A program made the translations under genes and the position numbers. The notes below the pieces were generated by a model. That model did not search any database. It worked only from the letters and a program-made list of their open reading frames with translations, and was not told where the DNA came from. Positions 34,371 to 44,000 of a DNA stretch of 64,000 bases are shown piece after piece; the first letter of the stretch is position 1, and each line of letters opens with the position of its first letter. The stretch comes from Planctomycetaceae bacterium. Its GTDB lineage: Bacteria; Planctomycetota; Planctomycetia; Pirellulales; UBA1268. The stretch lies in assembly GCA_021300535.1 (NCBI GenBank), contig JAJTED010000027.1:2720-66719 (forward strand), read 5' to 3'.

Positions 34371-34720
34371 CCGTCGTGCGGCATGGATGGCGGGATGGTT
34401 TTCATGACCGGTGTCCCCGGGTTTCCACCCGGGGCTTCTTGGGCGCGACCATCCCACAAAAAGCCCCCGGCGGGAGCCGGGGGACTCCGGGTCACACGCC
34501 TTCCCACATGCCATGCGATCCGGGGCCGAACCGGGAAATTGCATGCCGTCGTGCGGCATGGATGGCGGGATGGTTTTCATGACCGGTGTCCCCGGGTTTC
34601 CACCCGGGGCTTCTTGGGCGTGACCCTCCCACAAAAAGCCCCCGGCGGGAGCCGGGGGACTCCGGGTCGCACGCCTTCCCACATGCCATGCGATCCGGGT
34701 TCGAACCAGGGCATCGCCCG
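34371..34720 (-). repeat. Tandem pair of composite hairpin repeats (175-bp period), A3
   Basis: Two nearly identical 175-bp units begin at 34371 and 34546. Each contains hairpin 1 (CCCCGGGTTTCCACCCGGGG) and hairpin 2 (CCCCCGGCGGGAGCCGGGGG), in reverse orientation to copy A2, and a shared spacer with CCATGCGATCCGG. The units differ at only a few bases over their aligned hairpin part (for example C/T at 34446/34621), showing recent duplication. The remaining stretch to the tRNA at 34892 contains nothing I can identify. Confidence 0.85.
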
Positions 34721-34891
34721 CAGTCGTGCCCCGTGGAACTGTCAAACCAGGCATCGCAACATCAAAACCTACGATTGCCCCCACAGCCCAGGGACGTGGC
34801 AGGCGCACCCCCTTCGATCTCAAATCTCGGACCACGAGCCACCTGACGGCTTGACTGGAGGCCGAACCGGTTGAGAATGCGTTGCATCGCC

Positions 34892-34975
34892 GCGGGAATG
34901 GCGGAATTGGCAGACGCGCCAGGTTGAGGGCCTGGTGGTAGTAATACCGTGCAGGTTCAAGTCCTGTTTCCCGCA
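34892..34975 (+). tRNA. tRNA-Leu (GAG)
   Basis: The 84-base sequence folds as a type-II tRNA. The acceptor arms GCGGGAA and TTCCCGC pair, with discriminator A. The anticodon stem CCAGG/CCTGG encloses the loop TTGAGGG with anticodon GAG. A long variable arm (about TGGTAGTAATACCG) and a T-arm GCAGG-TTCAAGT-CCTGT follow. The 3' CCA is not encoded. It lies 38 bases before the S1 gene and may share its transcript. Confidence 0.95.
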
Positions 34976-35013
34976 TTTGAAGTTCGACGGCCCGCTCCGA
35001 TCGCCGCTCCACG

Positions 35014-36636
35014 ATGAATGAGACTCCCGATTCTTCGCCCGCGGACGCATCCGAGGGTGAGCAGCCGTCGCGACGGATTCCGATCGGCACGCAGCGGCCC
35101 GGCGTGAAGCCGCCGTCGCTGGCGCCGAAGGTGCAGTACGTCACCGGTTCCGCCCCCGCGCCGACACCTGCTGCGACTGTCGCCCCTACTGCGACGTCAC
35201 CAGCGGTGCCCGCCGTGGCCGAGCCCGCACCAGCTGCCGCGACGGAAACCGCTGCACAATCGCCACCGCCGCCGGCTGGCGAGCGTCCGGCTGGTCGCGG
35301 TGGACGACGTGATCGGCGGCGCGAGAGCGGCACGAAGTCGCCGTTCGCCGATGTCCTGCCGCCCGCGAAGCGGGTTGCCGTGCCGAATCTGCGGGCCGCG
35401 CTCGACGACGACCTGGAAGCCGACTTCGAAGCGGCGCTCGGCGACATGGCGGTGGATGACCTGCTCGCCGCCGAGGTCGGTGCCAAGGCCGACGCGCCGC
35501 TGGAGCCGGGGACGCGGCTCGTGGGCACCGTGCTGGCGGTCGGCCCCGACACCGCGTTCATCGACCTCGGCGCCCGGCGACAGGGGGCGATGCGGCTCGC
35601 GGGACTACTGGAGGCCGGAGAAGATCTGCCGGCCGTCGGCGAATCGGTCGAGGTCTCCGTCGGCTCACGGAACGAGGAAGACGGACTCTACGACGTGGCC
35701 CCGGCGAATCGCGCCGTAGCCGTCGAGGACTGGACGCAGCTCCAGGCCGGGATGATCGTCGAGGCGCACGTGAAGGCGGCCAACAAGGGTGGCCTGGAGT
35801 GCGAGGTCGGCGGACTGCGCGGCTTCATGCCCGCGAGCCTGGTAAGCACCTGGCGGATCGAGAACCTCGAGGAGATGGTGGGCCAGACGCTCGAAAGCCT
35901 GGTCACCGAACTCGTGCCCGAGGCCCGACGGCTCGTGCTCTCGCGGCGGGCCGTGATCGAGAAGCAGGCCGCCGACGCCAAGGCGAAGTTGCTCGAGACG
36001 CTCGAGCCCGGGGATGAGCTCGACGGCATCGTCCGCAGCGTCCGCGACTTCGGCGCGTTCGTCGACATCGGCAACGGCGTCGAGGGACTCGTGCACGTCA
36101 GCGAACTGTCCTGGGAACGGGTGGCGAACGCCGCCGACGTCCTCCAGGCGGGGCAGAAGGTCCGCGTCATCGTCAAGAAGATCGATCGCCAGACCGGCAA
36201 GATCGGCCTCTCCGCCCGCGACCTCGTGGAGAGCCCGTGGAAGCGGGCCGCGGAGAAGTATCACGTGGGCGCCACGGTGCGCGGCGCCGTCAGCCGGATC
36301 GCCCAGTTCGGCGCGTTCGTACGGCTCGAGCCGGGTGTCGAGGGGCTCGTTCACATCTCCGAGCTCGCCACGCGGCACATCCGCAGTGTGGCCGACGTGG
36401 TCAAGGAAGGGGAGCCGGTCGAGTGCCGCGTGCTCGCCGTCGATCCGGACGAGCAGCGGATGTCGCTGTCGATCAAGGCACTGGCGCCGACGCCGGTGGC
36501 CAAGGAAGCCGTGGAGCCGGAGGAGCCGGCGGCTGAAGAGCCGGCCCAGCCGCCCGTCGTGAAGAAGCGGTCCGGCCCGCTCAAGGGCGGGCTCGGGGGC
36601 GAGTCGCAAGGGGCGAAGTTCGGCCTCAAGTGGTGA
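35014..36636 (+). CDS. rpsA: S1 RNA-binding-domain protein (ribosomal S1-like)
   Basis: The 540-residue protein has four S1 domains at about 165-230, 245-311, 331-401 and 417-488. The last two are canonical (VRSVRDFGAFVDIGNGVEGL and VSRIAQFGAFVRLEPGVEGL, each followed by LVH[VI]SEL). The first two are divergent. An unusual Pro/Ala-rich, disordered leader with an Arg-rich patch (about 95-103) precedes them, and a charged tail ends SQGAKFGLKW. Typical bacterial S1 has six domains, but planctomycetes often use shorter forms. It probably binds mRNA at the ribosome. The 3' end overlaps the convergent glycosyltransferase gene by 11 bases. Confidence 0.8.
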   Translation: MNETPDSSPADASEGEQPSRRIPIGTQRPGVKPPSLAPKVQYVTGSAPAPTPAATVAPTATSPAVPAVAEPAPAAATETAAQSPPPPAGERPAGRGGRRDRRRESGTKSPFADVLPPAKRVAVPNLRAALDDDLEADFEAALGDMAVDDLLAAEVGAKADAPLEPGTRLVGTVLAVGPDTAFIDLGARRQGAMRLAGLLEAGEDLPAVGESVEVSVGSRNEEDGLYDVAPANRAVAVEDWTQLQAGMIVEAHVKAANKGGLECEVGGLRGFMPASLVSTWRIENLEEMVGQTLESLVTELVPEARRLVLSRRAVIEKQAADAKAKLLETLEPGDELDGIVRSVRDFGAFVDIGNGVEGLVHVSELSWERVANAADVLQAGQKVRVIVKKIDRQTGKIGLSARDLVESPWKRAAEKYHVGATVRGAVSRIAQFGAFVRLEPGVEGLVHISELATRHIRSVADVVKEGEPVECRVLAVDPDEQRMSLSIKALAPTPVAKEAVEPEEPAAEEPAQPPVVKKRSGPLKGGLGGESQGAKFGLKW

Positions 36637-37651
36637 GCCGCCGCCGGCGCCACCACGGGCGCCGCGGCACTGGCGCCGGTGCCGGTGCCGGCGAAACCGA
36701 AGTCCGCTCGGCCAGCACGTCGTCGAGCAGCATCTCGTAGTCGGCCCGAATGCGGCCGTGCGTCCAGGCGGCCCGAAACGGCTCCAGCGGGGCGGTGCCG
36801 GCGGCGAGGATGTCGTGCAGCGACCGTTCCTCCACGCAGATCGAGGGCGACGCCGCGACCACGTGCCGAAACATGCTCGTCCGCCGCACGGCCACGGGAC
36901 GTCCGGCGGCGATCGCCAGATCGACCGCACTGGAGATGCCGCGGCCCTCTTGCTCGACGTAGAAGAAGGCGTTGAGCGAGTTGCGGGCCAGGAAGTCGAG
37001 CACGCGGGGAATGCTGCGAAACTCGTGCGACACCTCGAGGCGGACGCCGGGTTTGGTGAGCAGCGCCCGACACCGCCGGGCCAGCGCCCGCGACGCCGTG
37101 CCGTCCGGATCGCCGAACGCGTTGAACGGCAGCGCCATGCGGATCAGGCACTCGTCGAACTCCTCCTGCACCCGGAGCACCAGATCCTCGAGACCCTTCG
37201 TGGGGCCGGCGAATCCAAAGGTTCCGATCGTGGGCAGCGGCGGCGGGGCGAAGGGATTCGCATAGGCTGGCAGCGGGCGACAACTCCGCACGAACCGCGG
37301 ATTGTCCCGCCGACCGCTCGGATCGTGGTCGATGCAGTGGTCGAATGGCAGGGCCGCCGGATCCTGCACCATGGCGTCGGTGATCTCGTGCATCAGGGCC
37401 GCGATCGGCAGTCCCGTGGCCCGGAAGGCCCGCGGCGGCACGCCGGGAAACGTGATCGGATGCCAGTTGACGAGCATGGCCTCCGGCCGGGCGGCGGCGA
37501 TCGCCTCCTCCAGGTCTCCCACGGTGGCGACTGCGGCCGGTACGAACCGGTAGCGGCCCGAGGATGACAGGATGTCGAGGATCTGGAGGCCGAATTGATG
37601 CACGCCGCAGGCTCGTTGCGGATGTGTGACGAAGAGGACGGTCCGCTGCAT
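36626..37651 (-). CDS. Glycosyltransferase-like protein
   Basis: The 341-residue protein starts VLFVTHPQRACGVHQFGLQI, a pattern seen at the N-terminus of group-1/GT-B proteins. It contains GTFGFAGPTKGLEDLVLRVQ and GISSAVDLAIAAGRPVAVRR, corresponding to the donor-binding half of GT4-type enzymes, but the usual E-x7-E pair is not clear. No membrane segment. It is the last gene of a minus-strand cluster with a GT4 enzyme and a methyltransferase, so a role in surface polysaccharide synthesis is likely. Donor and acceptor are unknown. The tail is Pro/Arg-rich and its stop overlaps the S1 gene end. Confidence 0.68.
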   Translation of the reverse strand: MQRTVLFVTHPQRACGVHQFGLQILDILSSSGRYRFVPAAVATVGDLEEAIAAARPEAMLVNWHPITFPGVPPRAFRATGLPIAALMHEITDAMVQDPAALPFDHCIDHDPSGRRDNPRFVRSCRPLPAYANPFAPPPLPTIGTFGFAGPTKGLEDLVLRVQEEFDECLIRMALPFNAFGDPDGTASRALARRCRALLTKPGVRLEVSHEFRSIPRVLDFLARNSLNAFFYVEQEGRGISSAVDLAIAAGRPVAVRRTSMFRHVVAASPSICVEERSLHDILAAGTAPLEPFRAAWTHGRIRADYEMLLDDVLAERTSVSPAPAPAPVPRRPWWRRRRLTT

Positions 37652-37696
37652 GCGAGGCGCTCCGTGAGTGGTGGGGATCGACCGGCCCCGCCTGCA

Positions 37697-39364
37697 TCAG
37701 GCGGCCGCGGCCGCGGCCGGCCGCCCGACCTCGATGCGGACGTCCGCGGCCCGACCGCCGAGCGCGGCGATGATCCGGTCGCGGCATACGACTTCATCGA
37801 CCAGGAAGCCCGTGATCTCGCCCGTGTCGATGAGCCAGCGCAGGGCGGCCGCCAGGTCGGAGCAGCGGCTCCCGAGCGACGAGGCGAGCAGGCGCACGGG
37901 GTTCGACCCCGGTATGGAAACCCAGCGTTCGACGTCACAGCCGATGCGGGTGGCGAGGATCTGATCGAGGAGATCGTGCCGCGCCGTTGCCGCATCGAGC
38001 ATGAAGATCGCCCGCCGATACCGGCTGCCCGTGAGGACCGTGGGCACGATCTCGAGCGGGAACACGCGGCCCAAATGGACGGTTGTCGACATGCCGCAGG
38101 CGTCCGGCGGCAGAAAAAGATCGACGGCACACCCGGCTGCCCACGGGCCGAGGGTGAACCGCGCGGCCATGTCACGATCGGCGACGACGGCGACACGGTT
38201 CGGTGGCGGGCTGGTTGCTGAACGGCCCGCCGCCCGAAGGCACGACGCGATCCGGTCGGCCGCCGCCGGCCAGCCGATCCGGCCCAGCACCCGCCGGCCG
38301 AAGGCCAGCGACCGGTCGCGCAGCCCAGGGTCGGCCCGCAGCCGTCCCAGCGCCGCCGCGATCGCATCCGGACTCGCGGCATCGAAGAGCAGCTCCGGCA
38401 GCACGAGCGCGCTGATCGCGGAATTGTCGGCGCCGAGGACCGGTGTTCCCGCCGCATACGCCTCGAGGATCGGCAGGCCCAGCCCTTCATAGAAGGATGG
38501 AAACACGGAGGCCTCGGCATGCCGGACCAGCTGGATCAGGTCGGCATCGCTGACGTATCCCGTGCACACGACGGCCCCCGGCGCGAGCCCCGCGGCCGTA
38601 GCCAGAGCCTCGAGTTCGGCCCGCTGCGGCTCCGCCAGGCGGCATGTGATGGCGAGTTTGCAGTCCGGGTCGCGCCGGTGATAGGCGGCGAAGCCGTGGA
38701 CCATGCCCGTCAGGTTCTTGCGCCAATCGCCGCCGCCGATGTACAGGAAGTAGGGGCCGTCGAGGCCGTGCCGGCGCGGAACCAGCGGATCCGCGGCCGC
38801 GGCCAGCAGGCGGCGTTTGCCTTCGTCGATGTCGCCGTCGATGGTCACGATCCGCCGGCCGGCAATGCCCGCCAGGCGGATCGCGTCGCGCCGCGTCGTC
38901 TCGCTGATGGCGAACAGCGCGTCATACGATCGCATGGTGTCGAACGCCGTCATGTAGTTGCAGCGGGCGGTCGCGTCGGCGAGGTAGGCCTCCGGAAACA
39001 GGTACGGGATCAGGTCGTACACGATCCCGATCCGCAGCGGCGCGTGGGGCTGCAGCCACCGGGGCAGGAGATACTCCGCGCCGCGGCCTTGCAGCCAGAC
39101 GAAGAAACAGGCCGTGAACACCGCGTCGATGCGGCCACCGGCCCCGGCGGCGAGGGCCTGCTCGTCGTGCCAGGTGCCAAGACGCGAAAGTTCCGCGTGC
39201 CGGACCGGCAACGGCTGGTTCGGGTCGTGGAGGAACAGGCACCGTGCCTCCGGCATGGCGCGGCACAGGTGTTCGACGAGCGCCTGGGAATAGGTGGCGA
39301 TGCCCCGCTCGGGATTGGTCTGCGCGGCCCGCAGATCGATCAGCAGGGTGGAGATGCGTCGCAT
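37697..39364 (-). CDS. Glycosyltransferase family 4 protein with C-terminal extension
   Basis: The 555-residue protein opens with RISTLLIDLRAAQTNPERGI and has a GT4 donor domain: YFLYIGGGDWRKNLTGMVHG, TGYVSDADLIQLVRHAEASV and FPSFYEGLGLPILEAYAAGT, with the E-x7-E pair in this last motif region. About 375 residues form the normal enzyme; a further ~170 residues (from about RVAVVADRDMA) form a second Rossmann-like part resembling the neighbouring 341-residue protein. It belongs to the same cluster as the methyltransferase and likely builds a cell-surface glycan. The start overlaps the small upstream gene by 25 bases. Confidence 0.8.
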   Translation of the reverse strand: MRRISTLLIDLRAAQTNPERGIATYSQALVEHLCRAMPEARCLFLHDPNQPLPVRHAELSRLGTWHDEQALAAGAGGRIDAVFTACFFVWLQGRGAEYLLPRWLQPHAPLRIGIVYDLIPYLFPEAYLADATARCNYMTAFDTMRSYDALFAISETTRRDAIRLAGIAGRRIVTIDGDIDEGKRRLLAAAADPLVPRRHGLDGPYFLYIGGGDWRKNLTGMVHGFAAYHRRDPDCKLAITCRLAEPQRAELEALATAAGLAPGAVVCTGYVSDADLIQLVRHAEASVFPSFYEGLGLPILEAYAAGTPVLGADNSAISALVLPELLFDAASPDAIAAALGRLRADPGLRDRSLAFGRRVLGRIGWPAAADRIASCLRAAGRSATSPPPNRVAVVADRDMAARFTLGPWAAGCAVDLFLPPDACGMSTTVHLGRVFPLEIVPTVLTGSRYRRAIFMLDAATARHDLLDQILATRIGCDVERWVSIPGSNPVRLLASSLGSRCSDLAAALRWLIDTGEITGFLVDEVVCRDRIIAALGGRAADVRIEVGRPAAAAAA

Positions 39365-39627
39365 GATGCGGATGTCCTTCTCGGGGCGGTTGCCGGTCCG
39401 CGCGGGATCGCACTGGGCTGCGGTTCACCGGCCTCACGGAGGGCCACGTACTGCAGGCCGAGGCTCTCCCGGAGCAGCCGCTCCAGGAGGTCGAAACGCG
39501 ACTCCATCCGTTCCACGAGAACGTCACGGCCGTCCGCTTCCCTCCGCCGCCGGCCTCTTCGCAGCAGGGGCCGCAGGCAGCCCCGCTCGAAGCGGCGCGC
39601 CAGATCGCGAAACACGGGCATGGTCAT
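39340..39627 (-). CDS. Small basic protein with predicted coiled coil
   Basis: The 95-residue product follows a good GGAGGATC ribosome site and ATG at 39627. The first half is Arg-rich (ERGCLRPLLRRGRRRREADG), and residues about 37-65 (VLVERMESRFDLLERLLRES) would form an amphipathic or coiled-coil helix. I do not recognise a family. It lies between the methyltransferase and the GT4 gene in the same direction and overlaps the latter by 25 bases, so it probably belongs to the polysaccharide operon, possibly as an accessory or scaffold subunit. The function is unassigned. Confidence 0.5.
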   Translation of the reverse strand: MTMPVFRDLARRFERGCLRPLLRRGRRRREADGRDVLVERMESRFDLLERLLRESLGLQYVALREAGEPQPSAIPRGPATAPRRTSASCDASPPC

Positions 39628-39649
39628 GGTGATCCTCCGGGATGTGAGT

Positions 39650-40924
39650 TCAGGCTGCCCGCCGCAGCCCCTCGCGGCCGAACAGCTCGATCCGGGGCAG
39701 GGGAAACAGCAGCGTGCCGCCGCGCTGCAGGTGGAGCTGCTCCCGGGCGACGATCGCCTGCCGGAAGTGCCACGGCAGCACCAGCAGCACGTCGGGCCGC
39801 ATGGCATGCACCTGGTGCTCCGGCAGGATGGGGATGCCGGTGCCGGGCGTCACGCAGCCGAACTTGGAAGGATTGACCTCGGCGATCGCCGGGAGGTCGC
39901 GGGGCGTCAGGCCGCAGTACTGCAGCACGACGTTGCCCTTGGTCGAGGCGCCATAGCCGTAGACCCGCTTGCCCGCGGCCGCCAGGTCCCGCAGCCGGCC
40001 GCGGAGCTGATCGCGGTGCCTCTCGACGCGGTGCCGGAAGGCCGCGTACACGAGGTGCCCGCCATGGCCCATGCTTTCCTCCCACTCCAGCAGGCTCTCG
40101 ACCCGGCGGTCGTCGGCCGTGTGGCGGGAGCCGCGGCGTGCCAGCGTCGTGGCGAAACTGCCCCCGTTGACGTCGTTGATCTCGACGTCGAGCACGACGA
40201 GCCCGGCCCGTTCCGCCATCCAGCAGACCTGCCGCAGGGCGAAGTAGGTCAGGTGCTCGTGGCAGACCGTGTCATACGCATCCCGCTCGATCATCAGCGG
40301 CAGATAGCTCTGCTCCAGGACGCAGACCCCATCGTCGTCCAGCAGGTCGTGCACGTCCCGGAGAAAGCCCGTCGGATCCTCCAGGTCGTAGAACATGGCG
40401 ATGGCGGTGATCAGCGTCGCCCGCCGACCGCCCAGATGCCGCCGGACCGCGTCGCGGCTGAAGAACTCGGGAATCCGCTCGATCGCCCGATGGTGGTGCG
40501 ACGCGAGCGCGTCGGCGGCGGGATCGATGCCCACGAGCCGGGCGCCGGTATCGACCAGCGAGTTGAGGAGCGTGCCGTCGTTGCTGCCGATGTCGAGCAC
40601 GATGTCGCCGGGACCGAGGTCCACCTGCCACCGTGCCACCTGCCCGCGGTGGACCAGATGGTCCACCATCGAGGCGTTCAATCCGGACCGGTAGCCGTAG
40701 CCGGCGCCGTACATCTGCTCCGGGGCATGCGTGTGTCGCAACTGCACCAGGCCGCAGCCCGCGACCTCGTCGCACAGGACCAGCTCCAGCGGTGCGGCCG
40801 GGACGGGTTCCGTGGACGAGGCCGGAAACACTCCCGTGAGCGCCTGCATGCCCAGGTCGAGGATCGGCCGCAAACTCCCGCCGCCACAGATGCGGCACCG
40901 GCTGACTTCTCGGTACATCGCCAT
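39650..40924 (-). CDS. SAM-dependent C-methyltransferase-like protein
   Basis: The 424-residue protein has an N-terminal zinc-binding region (CRICGG at about 10-15 and the later CDEVAGCGLVQL), a Rossmann methyltransferase domain (DIVLDIGSNDGTLLNSLVD) and a C-terminal domain with RVYGYGASTKGNVVLQYCGL. This three-part layout is that of NDP-hexose C-methyltransferases (TylCIII/NovU type). EHLTYF is also conserved. It probably methylates a nucleotide sugar for a surface glycan. The start at 40924 is decided by GGAGG a few bases upstream. It leads the minus-strand glycosyltransferase cluster. Confidence 0.85.
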   Translation of the reverse strand: MAMYREVSRCRICGGGSLRPILDLGMQALTGVFPASSTEPVPAAPLELVLCDEVAGCGLVQLRHTHAPEQMYGAGYGYRSGLNASMVDHLVHRGQVARWQVDLGPGDIVLDIGSNDGTLLNSLVDTGARLVGIDPAADALASHHHRAIERIPEFFSRDAVRRHLGGRRATLITAIAMFYDLEDPTGFLRDVHDLLDDDGVCVLEQSYLPLMIERDAYDTVCHEHLTYFALRQVCWMAERAGLVVLDVEINDVNGGSFATTLARRGSRHTADDRRVESLLEWEESMGHGGHLVYAAFRHRVERHRDQLRGRLRDLAAAGKRVYGYGASTKGNVVLQYCGLTPRDLPAIAEVNPSKFGCVTPGTGIPILPEHQVHAMRPDVLLVLPWHFRQAIVAREQLHLQRGGTLLFPLPRIELFGREGLRRAA

Positions 40925-41047
40925 CAGGCCTCCTGCCCGCCGGGTTCCGTGCACCCACACCAGACACCCCCTTTGCGGGCGTGCCACCTTCGCGGGGGTG
41001 TCTATAGTTCGGCTGGCGGCCCGGGAAAAGCCCAATTTTTCACGGCA

Positions 41048-44000
41048 TCAGGCTCCACTGGCGGCGATGGCCAGGTCATCGATGCTCGCGCCGGCCGAGC
41101 CGCGAATGCCCACGCCCCCCGCCGTCACGAGGCCGGTGGTGCGGGTGAGCAGCGTCACGCCGTCGACGGCCAACTGGAGCGCAGACCCGTTGGCCACCAT
41201 CCGCACGGCGTGCGGGACGGCGACGTCGCCCGGAGCGGCGGCGGCACCGAGCAGCTGCCAAATGCCCCCCTGATTCGCCCACAGTTCGGCCGAGATGCCG
41301 CCGCCGCGGTTGACGATCCCGCCCCAGAGCAGGTTGCGGTCGCCGCCGCCGGCGGCCCGGCTGGCGAACCCGGCGTAACTGCCCACCACAGGCACACCGA
41401 TCAGGGCCTGCATGTCGGCGTCGAGCACAGCGACGCCGTTGAGCAGCGCGAGATTCAGCTCGGTCTGCCCCACCGCCGCGGAAGATGACGTGGAGAACCA
41501 GCCCACCGGCTCGGTCCACTGGCTGGAGAGCAGACCGTCGGTGGTCGCGTCAAAGCCGGTCGCGAACGGCAGCCCGGCCGGCGTGGCCGACAGCGGCGTG
41601 ACCGCGAGGTCGTCGAAGGTCACTCCTCCGGACGACCGCAACGCGAACAGTCCGGCGGCGGCGACGCCACCGTCGTTGGCGAACGTCCGCAGCGCGCCGT
41701 CCACAAACAGCCGCAGGGCCGTCCCCTCGGCATCCATGCGGACCACATGAGCGACGCCCGCCGGCATGCCCACGAGCGTCGTACCCGCGACGAGGCTCCA
41801 GCCGGCGCCCTGGTTCCGCCAGAACTCGGCGAACAGGGTGCCGCCGCGGTTCGCCAACCCGCCCCACACCATGGTGGTGTCGCCGGGACCGGCGTAGCGC
41901 ATCGCGAAGCCGGCATATTCGGCGTCACCATCCACCAGCAGCGCGGCCGTGGCGGACAGGTCGGCCACGGGGGCGGTGTTCAGCGTGGCCAGGTTGAGCG
42001 GCGCCAGGGCGACGGCCGCCGAGGTCGCGGTCGAGAACCCGCCGATCCGGGTCGTCCATCCCGGGCCGAGCGTGCCGTCCTCCTGCGCCGGGAAGGAGGT
42101 CGAATACGGCAGGCTCACGGACTGCGGAGCCTCGACCACCACTTCTCGGACCACACCCCCCGCTCCGGTGCGGATGCCGAAGGATCCCGGGCCGGGCAGG
42201 GCCGCATCCTGGGCGGTCGTCACCAGCGTGCCATCGACCGTCAGCCGCAGCGCGGTGCCGGCCAGATCGAACCGCACGTCGTGCGCCGCCGTGGGGACGG
42301 CCGCCGGCAGACGGGTGGAGGCGAGGAGGAAATAGCCCCCGTTTTGGATCCGCCAGATCTCGGCGAACAGCACGTCGCCCCGATTCGCCAGGCCCGCCCA
42401 ATACAGATCGCGATCGCCGAAGCCCGTATAGCGACCGCTGACGCCCGCGAAGCTACCCGCCACGTCGGCGACCACCGTCGCCCGCACCGTGCCGTCAGCC
42501 CCGGCCGGGGCGTTGAGCGTGAAGTTGTTCACCGCACCCGCGCCCACCGCCTCGTGGCCGTCGATCGTGAAGTCGCCGGCGCGGTCCACCCAGAAGCGGC
42601 TCGGCTGCGACCCATTCGAGAGGTTGAAGAAGTCGCGGAAGGTGTAGGTGCCGGCGGCATTCTGCAGAGCCACGAACCGGAAGTCGTCGGCCGTCGTCTC
42701 GGCCGACCCGCGGATGCCCGCTCCGCCGGGGCCGGAGATGGAGCGATCGTTGGCGAACACGACGAGTTCGTCGTCGAAGAAGAGTTGCAGCGCGTCGCCG
42801 ATCACCTCCAGCCGCACGACCCCGGTGCCGGCGGAGATGGACCGCGTGCCGACCAGCGACCAGGTGCCGCCGACGTTCTTCCAGATCTCGGCGCTGAACT
42901 TCCCGTCGAGCCGCTTGATCCCGCCCCAGTACATGTTTCGGTCGCCGGCGCCGCCGTAGCGGGCGACCACACCGCCGTAACTGTAGGCCGGCCCGCCGAG
43001 CGTGACCCGCGCCTCCACCGCGACATCGGCCAGGCTCACGCCATCGAACGTGGCGACTCCCAGCGGGGTTCGCACCGCCGCCATGTCACCCTCGATGTCG
43101 TAGGATCCGACGTGCGCCGTCCAGGCCGGCCCGAGCGACGCCTGGTTGCCTCGATTGAAGTCGTCGGCGATGAACCGATACCGCTGACCCGAAGTGCCCT
43201 CCGTGCGATCGAGGCCCTGACCCGACCAGAAGATGTTGAAATCCCCAGTCACCCGCTGGGCCACGGCGGGCAGGATCTGAGGCCCTGCCTGCGCCGTGTT
43301 GACCCGCGTCTCGGAGCCGACCGGCAGCCCGTCGGCGCCGTACTGCCGCGCATAGATTCCCCAACTGCTCGCGTCCTGGCCGATGGTCTGCCAGGCGATG
43401 GCGAAGCGACCGGCGGCGTCCACCCCGACCGCCGGAAACCGCTGCGACTCCGCGACCGTCTGGTTGACGCGGAACTCCTGCGTCTGCGGCGACGAGATTG
43501 TGCCCGCCGCCTCGTCGACGACGAACTGCCGGGCGTAGACGCCCCAGCTCGAGCCCTCGCCATCGACGTTCAGTTCCTGGTTGATGCTCTGCCAGACGAG
43601 CGTGAAGTCGCCCGCGGCATCGATGCCCACGGCGGGGCTTTCCTGGGCGTCCTTCGTGTAGGTGTGGGCGAGCAGGTCGTCCGCGCCCAGGCGATCGCCG
43701 TCGGCTGCATACCAGGCCACGAAAATGCTCTTCTCCGTGTCTTCCGCATCGGTGAGCACGTTGTGGTCGCTGACCCAGGCGATCGCCGCCGCGCCCGCCG
43801 CATTCATGGCGATCGCCGGCCCGGACTGGGATGTCCGCCGCTCGGCGTTGACCAAAAACTCGCCGCCCGGCTGCGGTGTGCCATCGGCGGCGAACCGGCG
43901 GGCCCGGATGCCGGTGCCTTCCACGTCCGCAGTGTCGGGATCCTCGTCGGAGCCGACCCACACGACCATGAAGTTGCCGGCGGCGCCCATCGCCACCGCG

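Noticed and set aside
34371-34720. Possible CRISPR or tRNA-like array
   Set aside because: Only two units exist and they are near-identical throughout; the T-loop-like motif lacks a partner cloverleaf.
35014-36636. Polynucleotide phosphorylase or RNase R as the identity of the S1 protein
   Set aside because: Only S1 domains and a disordered leader are present; no nuclease domain is seen.
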